Assembly: GCF_000220835.1 (NCBI RefSeq) | Contig: NZ_GL985606.1 | Location: forward strand, 1,621,811-1,685,810 | DNA from: Actinomyces sp. oral taxon 448 str. F0400 | Lineage (GTDB): Bacteria; Actinomycetota; Actinomycetes; Actinomycetales; Actinomycetaceae | Reading direction: 5' to 3' | Length of the DNA: 64,000 bases | Shown here: in pieces, positions 36,337-45,733 of the stretch | Position numbering within the stretch: position 1 is the first letter of the stretch | How the letters are laid out: each line of letters begins with the position of its first letter | Position numbers and translations under genes: made by a program | The notes under the pieces: generated by a model | What the model saw: only the letters and a program-made list of their open reading frames with translations | The model's database searches: none | Told to the model about the DNA's origin: nothing

Positions 36337-37815
36337 TCAGTCCCGTCCGAGCTCCGCCGTCGCCGGATCCACCCCTGGGGCCCGGGTCACCAGCTTGTGC
36401 CCCCACCACAGGGCGAAGAACACCGGCACACCCGCATAGGACATGAGGATGTCACCCGTAGAGGACCCGGAGGTTGCCGGCCCGTAGGCCTGTCCCACGA
36501 TGATCGCCACGCAGGCGACCAGGGCAATGACCGTGCCGGCGGGAAAGAACCGCGCCCGGTAGGGCAGCTCGCTCAAGGGTCGCCCCTGAGCCCGCAGGGC
36601 CCCGCGGAACTTCCAATGGCACCAGGAGATCCCGGCCCAGGTGATGAAACCCGCCAGGGCTGAGACCGTCAGCAGCAGCTCGTAGGCCCTCCCATCGCCC
36701 ACCAAGGAGGTCAGGAATCCGGCTAGGCCCACCAGCGTTGTCGCCATCAGGGCGTTGAGCGGCACCTGGTGGCGGCTCAACCGCATTAGGAAGCGCGGGG
36801 CGTGACCGTGCTCGGCCAAGGCGAAAAGCATGCGGGTCGAGGAGTACAGACCTGAGGTCCCCGCTGAGAGCACCGAGGTCAGGATGACTGCGTTCATGAC
36901 GCTGGCCGCCCCCAGCACGCCCGCCCGCTCGAAGACGAGCGTGAAGGGGCTGATCGAGACGTTCTCCTCCGAGGTGTTGAGCAGATTCGGGTCGGTGTAG
37001 GGGATGAGGAAGCCGATGACGGCGATCGCCCCAACGTAGAACAATAGGATGCGCCAGAAGATCGTGCGGATCGCCCTGGGTATCGTTGTTTGCGGACGCT
37101 CGGCCTCGCCGGCGGCTGTGCCGATGAGCTCGGTGCCCTGGAAGGAGTAGCCGGCCACTAGGAGCACGAGCAGGATTCCCTCCCCGCCGCCCACGAAGGG
37201 CGCCTCGTCCCCCGTCCAATTGCCGGTACCCGGGGCCTCGCCCATGATGCCGACGATCATGGCTGTGCCTAGGACGAGGAAGGCGACCACCGCCACGACC
37301 TTGATGGTTGCGAACCAGAACTCGCTCTCCCCGTAGGCGCGTGTGGACAGCGCATTGATCCCGAACAGGACGAGCAGGAACAGACCCGACCATACGATCG
37401 AGGGGACCTCCGGCAGCCAGTACTTCATCACCAGCGCGGCCGCCACCAGCTCCGCGGCCACCGTGATCGCCCAGTTGAACCAGTAGTTCCAGCCGATGGC
37501 GAAGCCGAAGGACGGTGAGACGAAGCGCGTCCCGTACTCGCCGAAGGACCCGGCCACCGGCAGATAGGCGGCCATCTCCCCCAATGACTGCATGATGAGC
37601 CACACCATGATGCCGATCGCCGCGTAGGCGACCAGCGCACCGCCGGGGCCGGCCTGGGAGATCGTGGCGCCCGAGGCCACGAACAGGCCGGTGCCGATCG
37701 CACCGCCGATGGAGATCATCGTCAGGTGGCGGCTGCGCAGCGAACGGCGCAGGCCTTCGGCGGAAGCGGGCTCCGGCGTCGCGGACGGCTCCGTGCGAGC
37801 AGTGGGTGTGGGCAT
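36337..37815 (-). CDS. APC-family amino acid permease (LysP/GABA-permease type)
   Basis: The 492-residue protein has 12 predicted membrane segments. It carries the APC signature near the start: RHLTMISIGGAIGTGLFVASG and LGEMAAYLPVAGSFGEYGTRFV. It also has GYSFQGTELIGTAAGEAERPQ, the YAT/LysP-type segment. Lysine or another cationic/aromatic amino acid by proton symport is likely; the exact substrate is not decidable. It is transcribed alone. Confidence 0.88.
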   Translation of the reverse strand: MPTPTARTEPSATPEPASAEGLRRSLRSRHLTMISIGGAIGTGLFVASGATISQAGPGGALVAYAAIGIMVWLIMQSLGEMAAYLPVAGSFGEYGTRFVSPSFGFAIGWNYWFNWAITVAAELVAAALVMKYWLPEVPSIVWSGLFLLVLFGINALSTRAYGESEFWFATIKVVAVVAFLVLGTAMIVGIMGEAPGTGNWTGDEAPFVGGGEGILLVLLVAGYSFQGTELIGTAAGEAERPQTTIPRAIRTIFWRILLFYVGAIAVIGFLIPYTDPNLLNTSEENVSISPFTLVFERAGVLGAASVMNAVILTSVLSAGTSGLYSSTRMLFALAEHGHAPRFLMRLSRHQVPLNALMATTLVGLAGFLTSLVGDGRAYELLLTVSALAGFITWAGISWCHWKFRGALRAQGRPLSELPYRARFFPAGTVIALVACVAIIVGQAYGPATSGSSTGDILMSYAGVPVFFALWWGHKLVTRAPGVDPATAELGRD

Positions 37816-38040
37816 GATGCGTCCCGGGATCGAGGTCGGTGGGCGGAGCGGGGGCGCGCGCCCGAAGCGGCCTCACCCTAGTCTTCTCCGCGGCCAGGCC
37901 GGTATTCGGGCCTGCCGCGTCCGGGTCCGGCGACGCCGCCGGCCCCGACGCCTTGGCTGCCGCTGTCTTGAAGTCCTGAAGGGCATCGCTTCGCCCGACG
38001 GTCGCGGCTGGTGCCGACGGCCGAGGCGCCGCCGGTCCCC

Positions 38041-39450
38041 TCAGCCCTCCTTTCCACCGGAGTAGGCGGGAAGCTCGCCCACCACCGGGGCGTCCTTGAC
38101 GTGCAGCTCCGAGTAGACCGACCACAGCACGCTGATCAGCGGCACGGCGACGACCGCCCCGAGCAGTCCCACGGCGTACGTGCCTACCGCCACGCCGATG
38201 ATGACGACGACCGGGTGGAGGGAAACCTGACGACCCATGATGAGCGGCTGGAGGATGTGCCCCTCGATCTGGCCGATTCCGGCCACCCCCAGACCCACGA
38301 CGATCATCGTGACGAAACCCTTGGAGGCCAGAGCCACCACCATCGCGATGATCATGGCGGCGGGCGCGCCGATGATGGGGATGAAGGCTCCGATGAACAC
38401 CAGCACGGCCAGCGGCGCCGCGAGCGGGACGCCCACGATCTGCAGGAAGACGCCCGCCATGACGGCGTCGGTCAAGGCGACGATCACCGTGCCTCGCGCG
38501 TAGCCGGCGAAGGTGTACCACCCCGCCCCGGCCGCCCGGTGCACGGACTCGCGCATGGGAGCGGGCAGCTCGTTGAGGAACCAGCGCCACATGCGTCCGC
38601 CCGAGGCGAGGAAGAAGATCGTGGAGAAGATCGCCAGCGCCAGTACCGCGAAGACGTCGACGACCGTGCCCGCATTCGAGAGCACCTCGGTGGCCAGGGC
38701 CGGTGCGTTGGACTGCACGTAGTCCTGTCCCTGCTCGACCAGGCGCTGGACCTGCCCCATGACCTCCGCCTCCGTCAGGTGCAGGGGGAGCGGTCCGTTC
38801 TCCACGAAATCCAGGATCGTGTCCACACCGTTGGAGAACTGCGTGGCCAGAGTGCTCCATTGGCTGGTGACCGAGGTGACCACGTAGAAGACGAGTCCGG
38901 CCACCGCGCCCACGGCCGTGAGCAGTCCCAGGAAGGTGGCGGGCAAGCGCGGCATGATCCGGGTGAACAGGGTGACCAGCGGCTGGAGGATGGCGGTGAA
39001 GACCAGAGCCATGAACACCCCGATGAACACCGGGATGATTCGGGAGGTGGCGAAGAAGACCAGCCCGATGACGATGATCAGGCCGAGCAGCAGCCAGGCT
39101 CCGATCCCTCCGCGCACCAGCCATGAAGGCAGCGTCTCCAGGGCCGCGGCGCGCGCGCTGGCGCTGGCGGTCTTTGACGGCGACCCGCCGCGGGTGGTGG
39201 ATGACTCCTCACCCACGTAGCGCAACTGCTCCGCTCGTGCGGTCCGTCTCGCCTCCTCGGCCCGGTCGATGGTGCGCGACAGGGCCGCGCGACTGTTGCG
39301 CAGACGCGCCCCCACCCCGAGTCGGGGGGGCTGATGGGGGCCCGCCTTCCGGCCGGTCGGGCTCGGGGCCGTACCGCCGGAGGTCTCTGGCCCTTCGGTC
39401 GGGGCCGGAGCGGGGGACGGGGTATTCCGCTGCGGTTCGTCCTGCCTCAA
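38041..39450 (-). CDS. AI-2E family transporter
   Basis: A 469-residue membrane protein with a long charged N-terminal part (about 110 residues) followed by the two-block AI-2E exporter pattern. It includes FIGVFMALVFTAILQPLV, the YARGTVIVALTDAVMAG segment and GQIEGHILQPLIMGRQVSLHP near the end. Members export autoinducer-2 or act as Na+/H+ antiporters, so the substrate is open. The frame begins at a TTG at 39450, preceded by GGAGG and 3 nt after the HAD gene stop; the true start could lie further in. It is probably co-transcribed with the HAD gene. Confidence 0.86.
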   Translation of the reverse strand: MRQDEPQRNTPSPAPAPTEGPETSGGTAPSPTGRKAGPHQPPRLGVGARLRNSRAALSRTIDRAEEARRTARAEQLRYVGEESSTTRGGSPSKTASASARAAALETLPSWLVRGGIGAWLLLGLIIVIGLVFFATSRIIPVFIGVFMALVFTAILQPLVTLFTRIMPRLPATFLGLLTAVGAVAGLVFYVVTSVTSQWSTLATQFSNGVDTILDFVENGPLPLHLTEAEVMGQVQRLVEQGQDYVQSNAPALATEVLSNAGTVVDVFAVLALAIFSTIFFLASGGRMWRWFLNELPAPMRESVHRAAGAGWYTFAGYARGTVIVALTDAVMAGVFLQIVGVPLAAPLAVLVFIGAFIPIIGAPAAMIIAMVVALASKGFVTMIVVGLGVAGIGQIEGHILQPLIMGRQVSLHPVVVIIGVAVGTYAVGLLGAVVAVPLISVLWSVYSELHVKDAPVVGELPAYSGGKEG

Positions 39451-39453
39451 GCC

Positions 39454-40143
39454 TCAGTCCTCCGTCCCCAGGAGCCGGGCCAGCTCGCGGGTATCGGCGG
39501 CGAGCCATTGCGCCCCCGCCAGCTCCGCGGCATCGCCGTATCCCCATAGCGCGCCGATGCATTGCGCGCCGGCCTGCCGGGCGCCGTCGACATCGTAGCG
39601 GCGGTCGCCGACGTGCACCGCCCGCCACGTACTGGCTCCGGCCTCGGCCAGCAGTTCGAGCGCACGGGTGATGACGAGGGCCTTCGCTCCGCCGCGGTCG
39701 TCGTCGGTCGCCCCCGCTATGACGGTGAAGCACGGGCCGAGCCCCGTGTGTTCGATGATCTGCCGGGCCAGATGCTCCTGCTTGGATGTGGCCAGCGCCA
39801 ACGGCACTCCGGCCTGGCTCAGGGACCGCACCAGGTCGGGCACTCCCTGGTAAACGGGAGCTTCGTGCATGCGCTCGCAGTAATGGGACCGGTACATTGC
39901 CACGGCGCGGGCGTTCGTCTCGCCGGTGAGCCCGGCGTAGTCCCTGAAGGAGGACGCCAGGGGCGGCCCGACGAAGCTCAGGAGGGTCTTGCGGTCGGGT
40001 ACGGGGATGCCCAGATCGGTCAGGGTCGCGCGGAAGGAGGCGAGGATGACGGGAGCCGAGTCCGTGAGAGTACCGTCCAGGTCGAGCAGGACGGAGGAGA
40101 ATTCTCCCGCTGAGCCTCGCGCGGGACGGAAGGGGGGACTCAT
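39454..40143 (-). CDS. HAD-family hydrolase, phosphoglycolate phosphatase-like
   Basis: The 229-residue product has the HAD motifs: I LLDLDGTLTDS (nucleophile Asp), II LALATSK, III with Lys near GGAKALVI, and IV VHVGDRRYDVDGARQAG. The cap region is of the PGP/beta-phosphoglucomutase type. Likely substrate is a small phosphorylated metabolite. It is divergent from the hexose-6-phosphate mutarotase (73 bp apart) and upstream of the AI-2E transporter. Confidence 0.88.
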   Translation of the reverse strand: MSPPFRPARGSAGEFSSVLLDLDGTLTDSAPVILASFRATLTDLGIPVPDRKTLLSFVGPPLASSFRDYAGLTGETNARAVAMYRSHYCERMHEAPVYQGVPDLVRSLSQAGVPLALATSKQEHLARQIIEHTGLGPCFTVIAGATDDDRGGAKALVITRALELLAEAGASTWRAVHVGDRRYDVDGARQAGAQCIGALWGYGDAAELAGAQWLAADTRELARLLGTED

Positions 40144-40216
40144 GGTCGCGAATGCTCACTTTCAACGGGTGCTCGAACTCGGGGAGCGGACGGTGCAAGC
40201 CTACTAGCGTGGGCCC

Positions 40217-41074
40217 ATGACTATTGAAGCCGCTCACCCCCGCCTTCCGCGCACCGCCGCCCTGAGTGCGGGCCGAGGAGGCCAGCCGCGTCTGCTAGTC
40301 GACGCGCCCACTGGCAGCGCCGAGCTCTACCTCTTCGGGGCGCACGTGACCGCCTGGACGCCTCAGGGCGGCAGGCCGGTCCTGTTCACCTCCCGGCGGG
40401 CCCGCTTCGACGGGGAGACCAGCATCCGCGGCGGAGTCCCCCTGTGCCTGCCGTGGTTCAGCGTGGGACCCCGGGGCGTCTCCCGCCCCAAGCACGGCTG
40501 GGCACGGATCATGAGCTGGACGCTGCGCTCGGTCGAGACCACGCGCGCCGGCGGCGTGCGCGCGCTGTTGAGTCTGGAGCACGACGCCGTTTCGGTGCTC
40601 TACGAGGTGACGGTGGGGCGGACCTTGACCATGACCCTGTCCCTGCGCAACACGGGGGTCGAGCCGCGGCTGGTGGAGGCGGCGCTGCACACCTATGTGG
40701 CCGTGCACGATGTCACCGCCTGCGTTCTGACCGGTCTCGAGGGCGCCGACTACACCGAGGCCGGCGCCTCGGGGCGGCAGACGGGTCCGGTCAGGGTCAC
40801 CGGCCCCATCGATCGCATGTACCGCTCCCAGGCGCCGGTGCGCGTGACCGATCCCGGTAACGACCGCATGATCGTGGTGACGGGGACGGGCTCGCCGACG
40901 ACGGTGGTGTGGAACCCGTGGTCGCGGGGCGCCGCAGAGCTCGCCGACCTCGCCGACGACGAGTTCGCCTCCTTCGTGTGCGTCGAGACCGCGGCGGCGC
41001 GCCGAGATGCACCCGTGATCGAGCCGGGGGCGTCGTGGTCGATGAGCGCCGCCATCGCAGTCGAGGCCCTGTGA
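40217..41074 (+). CDS. D-hexose-6-phosphate mutarotase
   Basis: Aldose 1-epimerase superfamily (YeaD-like) enzyme interconverting anomers of hexose 6-phosphates. The 285-residue product shows AELYLFGAHVTAWTPQGG, SIRGGVPLCLPWFSVGP, the catalytic-His loop PKHGWARIMSW, ALHTYVAVHDV and TTVVWNPWSRGAAEL, with a catalytic Glu near the end (VCVETAA). Length is normal. Confidence 0.92.
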   Translation: MTIEAAHPRLPRTAALSAGRGGQPRLLVDAPTGSAELYLFGAHVTAWTPQGGRPVLFTSRRARFDGETSIRGGVPLCLPWFSVGPRGVSRPKHGWARIMSWTLRSVETTRAGGVRALLSLEHDAVSVLYEVTVGRTLTMTLSLRNTGVEPRLVEAALHTYVAVHDVTACVLTGLEGADYTEAGASGRQTGPVRVTGPIDRMYRSQAPVRVTDPGNDRMIVVTGTGSPTTVVWNPWSRGAAELADLADDEFASFVCVETAAARRDAPVIEPGASWSMSAAIAVEAL

Positions 41075-41175
41075 CGGACCGCACCGGGGGGTGAGTTGTT
41101 CCGCTGCGCCGGAGGCGTGCTAGATTTCTCTGCGTCGCTGCGGCGAGTGCGCCTTCCAAGGATGGCGATAGCAGT

Positions 41176-41263
41176 GTCCGAGTGGCGGAATAGGTAGACG
41201 CGCTAGCTTGAGGTGCTAGTGCCTAATGAAACGGGCGTGGGGGTTCAAGTCCCCCCTCGGACA
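41176..41263 (+). tRNA. tRNA-Leu (anticodon GAG)
   Basis: The acceptor GTCCGAG pairs with CTCGGAC. The anticodon arm is GCTAGCTTGAGGTGCTAGT with GAG. A long variable arm (TGCCTAATGAAACGGGCGT) marks a class II tRNA, and the T-arm contains GGTTCAAGTCC. CCA is not fully encoded. Confidence 0.95.
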
Positions 41264-41270
41264 CCGGGTG

Positions 41271-41302
41271 CGAGGGCTCCGATCGAGAGATCGGAGCCCT
41301 CG
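41271..41302 (+). terminator. Hairpin terminator of tRNA-Leu
   Basis: CGAGGGCTCCGATC (41271-41284) and GATCGGAGCCCTCG (41289-41302) form a perfect 14-bp stem with a GAGA loop, 7 nt after the tRNA. Confidence 0.8.
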
Positions 41303-41344
41303 TCATCAAGTGCCGTCGTGCGCAACAGCAAGGACCGCCCTATC

Positions 41345-42613
41345 GTGACACGCCCCGACTCCGCCCCCGTCACGGGGCGCCCGTCTCCCGTCATCAAGGC
41401 GCGGATCGCCGTCTGCCTCACCTTCCTGGCCAACGGTTTGGGGTTCTCCAACCTGGTGCCCCGCTACCCCGAGGTGCTCGCGCATCTGGGCATCGACAAG
41501 GCCGCTTTCGGCCAGGCCGTCATGTTCTCCGCGATCGGCGCGATCCTGGCCGGGCCGGCGGCCTCGTGGTGCATCGCCCGGTTCACCTCCGCGCGGGTGG
41601 CCTCGGTGGGGATGATGGTCCTCGGCCTGGGTCTTCTTGGCGCCGGTCTGGCCGGTTCATGGGCGGTCTTCGCTCTATGCATGGCCTGGGTCGGAGGCAC
41701 CGATGCCGTCGTCGACGTCGCCCAGAACGCGCACGGCCTGCGTGTGGAGCGCCGGTGGGGCTCCAGTATCATCACGAGTTTCCACGCGGCCTGGAGCCTG
41801 GGCGCCGTGCTCGGGGCCGCGATGGGGCAGGCCGTGGCCGGTGCGGGCGTTCCCATTGGGCTGCACATGGCCGGCGTCCTCGTGCTGCTAACCGTCGTTT
41901 GCGCGGCCGCCCTGCCGTGGACGATCCCGGGGCCCGATTCCCGGGACCGAGCGGGGACCGTGCGCGAGCCCGACCCCGCCGGTCTCGTCGGGGCGCGGTC
42001 CGCGCGACCGGGAGACCGGTACCCCCGCCCGCTGGCCGTCGGCGTCGTCATCGTGCTGGGTCTCATGTGTGCCGCTGCCATGTTCCCCGAGGATGTCGCC
42101 GGCAACTGGTCCTCGCTGCTGCTGGCCGAGCGGGGGGCGGCGCCCGGCGCCATGGGCATGGGCATGGTTTGCCTGCAAACGATTATGATCCTCGGACGCC
42201 TGGTGGGCGATGCGGTCGTCGACCGGCTCGGGGCGCGCGCGGTGATCGGCGGGGGCGGCGCGTTGGTGGTCGCGGGCATGGCCCTGGCTCTCGTCACGTC
42301 CGGCGTGCCCGGCACCCTCGCGGGCATGGGGGTCGCCGGTGCAGGCTGCGCCGTCGCCGTTCCCGTGGCCTATGCGGCCGCCGACGACGTCCCCGGCCTG
42401 CGCCCGGGCCGGGGTCTGACGATCGTGTCGTGGCTGTCACGGCTCATCATGGTGATCTGTCCACCAATCGTCGGCCGGCTCGCTGACGCCCATGGAACCC
42501 GGGCGGCTCTGGTCTACGGGCTTCTGGGCGGTGCGGTCCTTCTGGTGAGCTGGCCGGTGCTGCGCGGGGCCGGACGCGCACGGGCGCATGCGGGTGAAGG
42601 TGCGCTCTCCTGA
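41345..42613 (+). CDS. MFS transporter
   Basis: The 422-residue protein has about 12 membrane helices. It shows NGLGFSNLVPRYPEVLAHLG at the first loop, AQNAHGLRVERRWG after helix 4-5, and a second half with GRLVGDAVVDRLGARAVIG. It resembles the fucose-permease/YbjJ-like MFS branch; substrate is unknown. The GTG at 41345 has AAGGA upstream; an earlier GTG at 41318 is possible. Confidence 0.84.
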   Translation: MTRPDSAPVTGRPSPVIKARIAVCLTFLANGLGFSNLVPRYPEVLAHLGIDKAAFGQAVMFSAIGAILAGPAASWCIARFTSARVASVGMMVLGLGLLGAGLAGSWAVFALCMAWVGGTDAVVDVAQNAHGLRVERRWGSSIITSFHAAWSLGAVLGAAMGQAVAGAGVPIGLHMAGVLVLLTVVCAAALPWTIPGPDSRDRAGTVREPDPAGLVGARSARPGDRYPRPLAVGVVIVLGLMCAAAMFPEDVAGNWSSLLLAERGAAPGAMGMGMVCLQTIMILGRLVGDAVVDRLGARAVIGGGGALVVAGMALALVTSGVPGTLAGMGVAGAGCAVAVPVAYAAADDVPGLRPGRGLTIVSWLSRLIMVICPPIVGRLADAHGTRAALVYGLLGGAVLLVSWPVLRGAGRARAHAGEGALS

Positions 42614-42774
42614 CGTCTCGCAGCAGTGCAAACCGTTTCCAGGGCGGTGCGCCTGCGCCTTCGCGTCGGCGGCCTCGCACCAGGAGGGCGGGGCGGAGCG
42701 GGCGGTGCTCACTCATCCGCGACTTCCCGGCCGAGAAACCGCCGCCCGTACCGGGCGGGCTATGATCGCCGGGC

Positions 42775-43944
42775 ATGGAACCCTTCGAGATCCGCATCCC
42801 CGCCGACGAACGGGGTGGCGAGCCCTCGCCCGCGCTCCTGCTGTCCGTCCCCACCGAGGCCGATATCGACCGGATCGCCGTGATCTGCCGGGACCCCGAT
42901 ATCCAGGAGTGGACCACCCTCCCGCGCGGCTACGCCCGCTCCGACGCCGAGAGTTTCGTGACCGGAGCAGTCGTCAGAGGCTGGGAGAGCGGCAGGGACC
43001 TGAACTGGGCCGTGCGCGAGGAGCGTCCGCACGGCACCGTCCTCGTGGGCATGATGGGCACTGCCGGGCAGGCGGAGGGCACCTGGGAGATCGGCTACTG
43101 GCTGGCTCCCGAGGCCCGGGGACGGGGGATCGTCTCCCGCGCCGTTCGCGCTCTGATCGAGACGGCCTTCGACCCGGACGGCCCGCTGCGCGCCGTCGCC
43201 CTGCGGTGGCGCTGCGACATCCACGCCGGCGTGCCCAACTGGGCGTCCTGGCGCGTGGCCTGGGGGCTGGGCTTCCGCCGGGAGGGGCGGGTGCGCTCCT
43301 TCCTCGCCAACGACGGCGCCTTTCACGACGGCTGGGTCGGCACGCTCCTCCCCGGCGACCCGCGCCGGCCAGTGGCCCCCTGGGACGGTCCAGTCACCGT
43401 CGGCGGGCGAGCGGCCGGCTCCTCCCACACCCGAGGCGCCGCCACCCCGCTCGTGGACGCGGACGGCGTCGGCGAACGGGAGGGGGACGACCCCGAGGCC
43501 CTCGTGCGCCGCTTCCACCACGTCTACGGACTGCCCGTGCGCACCGACGGCCCCGGTCTGGAGCGGGAGAGCCTCACGATGCGCATGAGCCTGATCGCCG
43601 AGGAGTTCGCCGAGCTCGTCGGCGCCGTCTACGGGGAGGTCGCCCGCGGCGAGGTGGAGGCCGCTTACGAGCGGGCCGCAGCCGCCGATGACGGCAGACG
43701 CGACACCGTGGAAGCCGCGGACGCCCTGGCCGATCTCGTCTACGTCGTCTACGGCATGGCATTGGAGACCGGCATTGATCTGGCAGCGGTCCTGGCCGAG
43801 GTCCAGCGCTCCAACATGTCCAAGCTGGGCGCCGACGGCAAGCCGATCTACCGCGAAGACGGCAAGGTCCTCAAGGGGCCGGGCTACTTCCCTCCGGACA
43901 TCGTCGGCGTGCTGGGGATCTCCTCCAGGGCCCGGGAGCGCTGA
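42775..43944 (+). CDS. GNAT acetyltransferase fused to a MazG/HisE-like pyrophosphohydrolase
   Basis: The N-terminal 200 residues are a RimJ-type GNAT acetyltransferase (WEIGYWLAPEARGRGIVSRAVRAL, the acetyl-CoA loop). After a linker, about 265-389 form an all-alpha NTP pyrophosphohydrolase with LIAEEFAELVGAVYG (Glu metal cluster), DALADLVYVVYG and the C-terminal SNMSKLGADGKPIYR and KGPGYFPPDI, seen in MazG-like housecleaning enzymes. The reading frame is continuous, so it is one protein. Whether the two activities share a substrate is unknown. It ends 1 nt before the MFS pseudogene start. Confidence 0.85.
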   Translation: MEPFEIRIPADERGGEPSPALLLSVPTEADIDRIAVICRDPDIQEWTTLPRGYARSDAESFVTGAVVRGWESGRDLNWAVREERPHGTVLVGMMGTAGQAEGTWEIGYWLAPEARGRGIVSRAVRALIETAFDPDGPLRAVALRWRCDIHAGVPNWASWRVAWGLGFRREGRVRSFLANDGAFHDGWVGTLLPGDPRRPVAPWDGPVTVGGRAAGSSHTRGAATPLVDADGVGEREGDDPEALVRRFHHVYGLPVRTDGPGLERESLTMRMSLIAEEFAELVGAVYGEVARGEVEAAYERAAAADDGRRDTVEAADALADLVYVVYGMALETGIDLAAVLAEVQRSNMSKLGADGKPIYREDGKVLKGPGYFPPDIVGVLGISSRARER

Positions 43945-43945
43945 C

Positions 43946-45485
43946 ATGCGAGACCGCGTGTCGACGCCTCCGCGTCCGCGCGACTGGGCCGCCCTGGCCG
44001 TCCTCACTCCGGCGGTCTCCCTTCTCGCCGTCGATTCCACCGTTCTCGCCCTGGCGATACCTTCGTTCAGCGCCGATCTGAGTCCTACTGCCAGTCAGCT
44101 GCTGTGGATCGGCGACATCTACTCCTTCACCCTGGCCGGCCTGCTGATCACCATGGGCAACGTCGCCGACCGCATCGGGCGGCGACGTCTTCTGCTCATC
44201 GGCACCACCGGATTCGGGATCTCCAGCGTCCTGGCCGCCTTCGCGCCGAACGCCGGCGCTCTCATCGCCGTACGGGCCCTGCTGGGCGTCGGCGGCGCCA
44301 CGATCATGCCCTCCACCCTCTCCCTTATCCGCAGCATCTTCCCCGATGCCCGCCGTCGCGCCGCCGCCGTCGCCATCTGGTCGGCCGGCAGCTCGGGCGG
44401 TACAGCTCTGGGGCCGCTGGTGGGCGGGGCCCTGCTGGAGCACTTCTGGTGGGGCAGCGTCTTCCTCATCAATGTCCCCGTCTGTCCCCGTCATGGTGTT
44501 CGTGGTGCTCGGCGGGCTGTGGCTCCTGCCCGAGTCCCGCAGTGACAAGGGCATACCGATTGATCTGGTTTCCGCCGTCCTGTCCGCCACCGCGATCATG
44601 CCCGTCATCTACGCCATCAAGGTCTTCGCCCACGACGGCCCGACGGTTCTCTCCTCCGTCTCCCTGCTCGCAGGGATCGCCGCCGGAGGGGTCTTCCTGC
44701 GGCGTCAGCGCGCATTGACAGCCCCTCTCATCGACATCGACCTTTTCAAGCGCCCGGCGTTCACATGAGCCATTGTCGCCACTGTTCTGGCGGTCTTCGC
44801 CCTATCCGGACTGCTGTACTTCTTCTCCCAGTACCTCCAGTTGGTGCGGGGCTATCCCACTCTTCGGGCGGGCATGACCGAGATACCGGCGTCTCTGGCC
44901 TCCATCGCCGTCGTCGCGGTTGTGTCCACGACGGTGCGGCGTCTCGGCAATGGCCGAGCGCTCGGGGAGGGGCTCATCATGGCCGCCGCAGGGCTCATCG
45001 TCGTGGCGGTGGCAGAATCCTGGGGAGGAATCGTCCTCATCTGCGTCGGCCTGCTCGTCATCGGCGCCGGGCTCGGGCTGGCCTTCACGGTCTCCACCGG
45101 CGCGGTTCTCGGCTCGGTGCCGGCGGACCGGGCCGGAGCCGCCTCCGCTATCTCCGAGACGGGTCTCGAACTCGGTGTCGCTCTGGGGATCGCGGTTCTG
45201 GGCACGATTCAGGACGTCGGCTACCGCGTTCTGATCGGCCGGAGCTTCGCGGACGTTCCGGACCGTGTCGCCGACGCCGCGCGTCAGTCCCTGGCGAACC
45301 TGTCCGGGGCTGTGGACGCGTTCGCGCCCGACCAGGCGCAGCTGCTGTCCCAGGCGCGGGACGCCTTCACCCAGGCCATGCAGATGACGGCGGTCGTCGC
45401 CGCAGCGATCCTCCTGCTGGCCGGCGCCATGGCTTGGCGGTATGTGCCCGCCGCAGACCCGCTCGACCCGGTCGAGGAGCGCTGA
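43946..45485 (+). pseudogene. DHA2-type MFS multidrug transporter, inactivated by frameshift and nonsense
   Basis: Pieces of a 14-helix drug/proton antiporter (LfrA/EmrB type) lie end to end. The N-terminal half has LLAVDSTVLALAIPSF, GNVADRIGRRRLLL and GPLVGGALLEHFWWGSVFLINVPV. A +1 frameshift at the 10-bp duplication (44473-44492) then shifts to VMVFVVLGGLWLLPESRSD. An in-frame TGA at 44766-44768 replaces what should be Trp in RPAFTWAIVATV. The remainder (LLYFFSQYLQLVRGYP to the end) is intact in the same frame. Removing 10 bases and restoring TGG would give a 509-residue protein, normal for the family. The rest looks undecayed, so inactivation is recent. Confidence 0.93.
44473..44492 (+). 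repeat. 10-bp tandem duplication causing the frameshift
   Basis: TGTCCCCGTC occurs twice in direct contact (44473-44482 and 44483-44492). Deleting one copy restores INVPVMVFVVLGG in a single frame, so this duplication is the mutation that broke the transporter gene. Confidence 0.93.
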
Positions 45486-45560
45486 GCGCCGCGTGTCGGT
45501 CCAACCGGGAGCGCGTCGTGTCGGGGCCCGGGCCGCCATCGGGCGCGTGGGCGAGCCGAC

Positions 45561-45650
45561 TGGGGGCTGACCTTCGAGGCTGCCGCCGAGCAGCGCGGGT
45601 TCACGCGCAGCGGCATCGTCTGCCACGTCCGCGCGCGAGGATCCCATCGG
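45561..45650 (+). pseudogene. Possible TetR-type regulator remnant
   Basis: In one frame the sequence reads GLTFEAAAEQRGFTRSGIV followed by CHVRARG, which resembles a TetR/AcrR helix-turn-helix (LTFEAVAERAGVTRSGVVYHF-like). No start, no further domain and no preserved frame beyond this short stretch. It lies just after the broken drug transporter, where a TetR repressor gene is often found. Short match, so moderate to low confidence. Confidence 0.4.
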
Positions 45651-45733
45651 GACGATCGCGTAGGATCCGCTGCTGATGTGGTGGAAGGCCGTGGACGCCC
45701 GGACGCGCGCCCGGAGGTGTGCTCGACCCCGTC

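Noticed and set aside
38011..39126. A 371-codon His/Asp-rich frame antisense to the AI-2E transporter
   Set aside because: Composition is that of a reverse-complement shadow of membrane helices.
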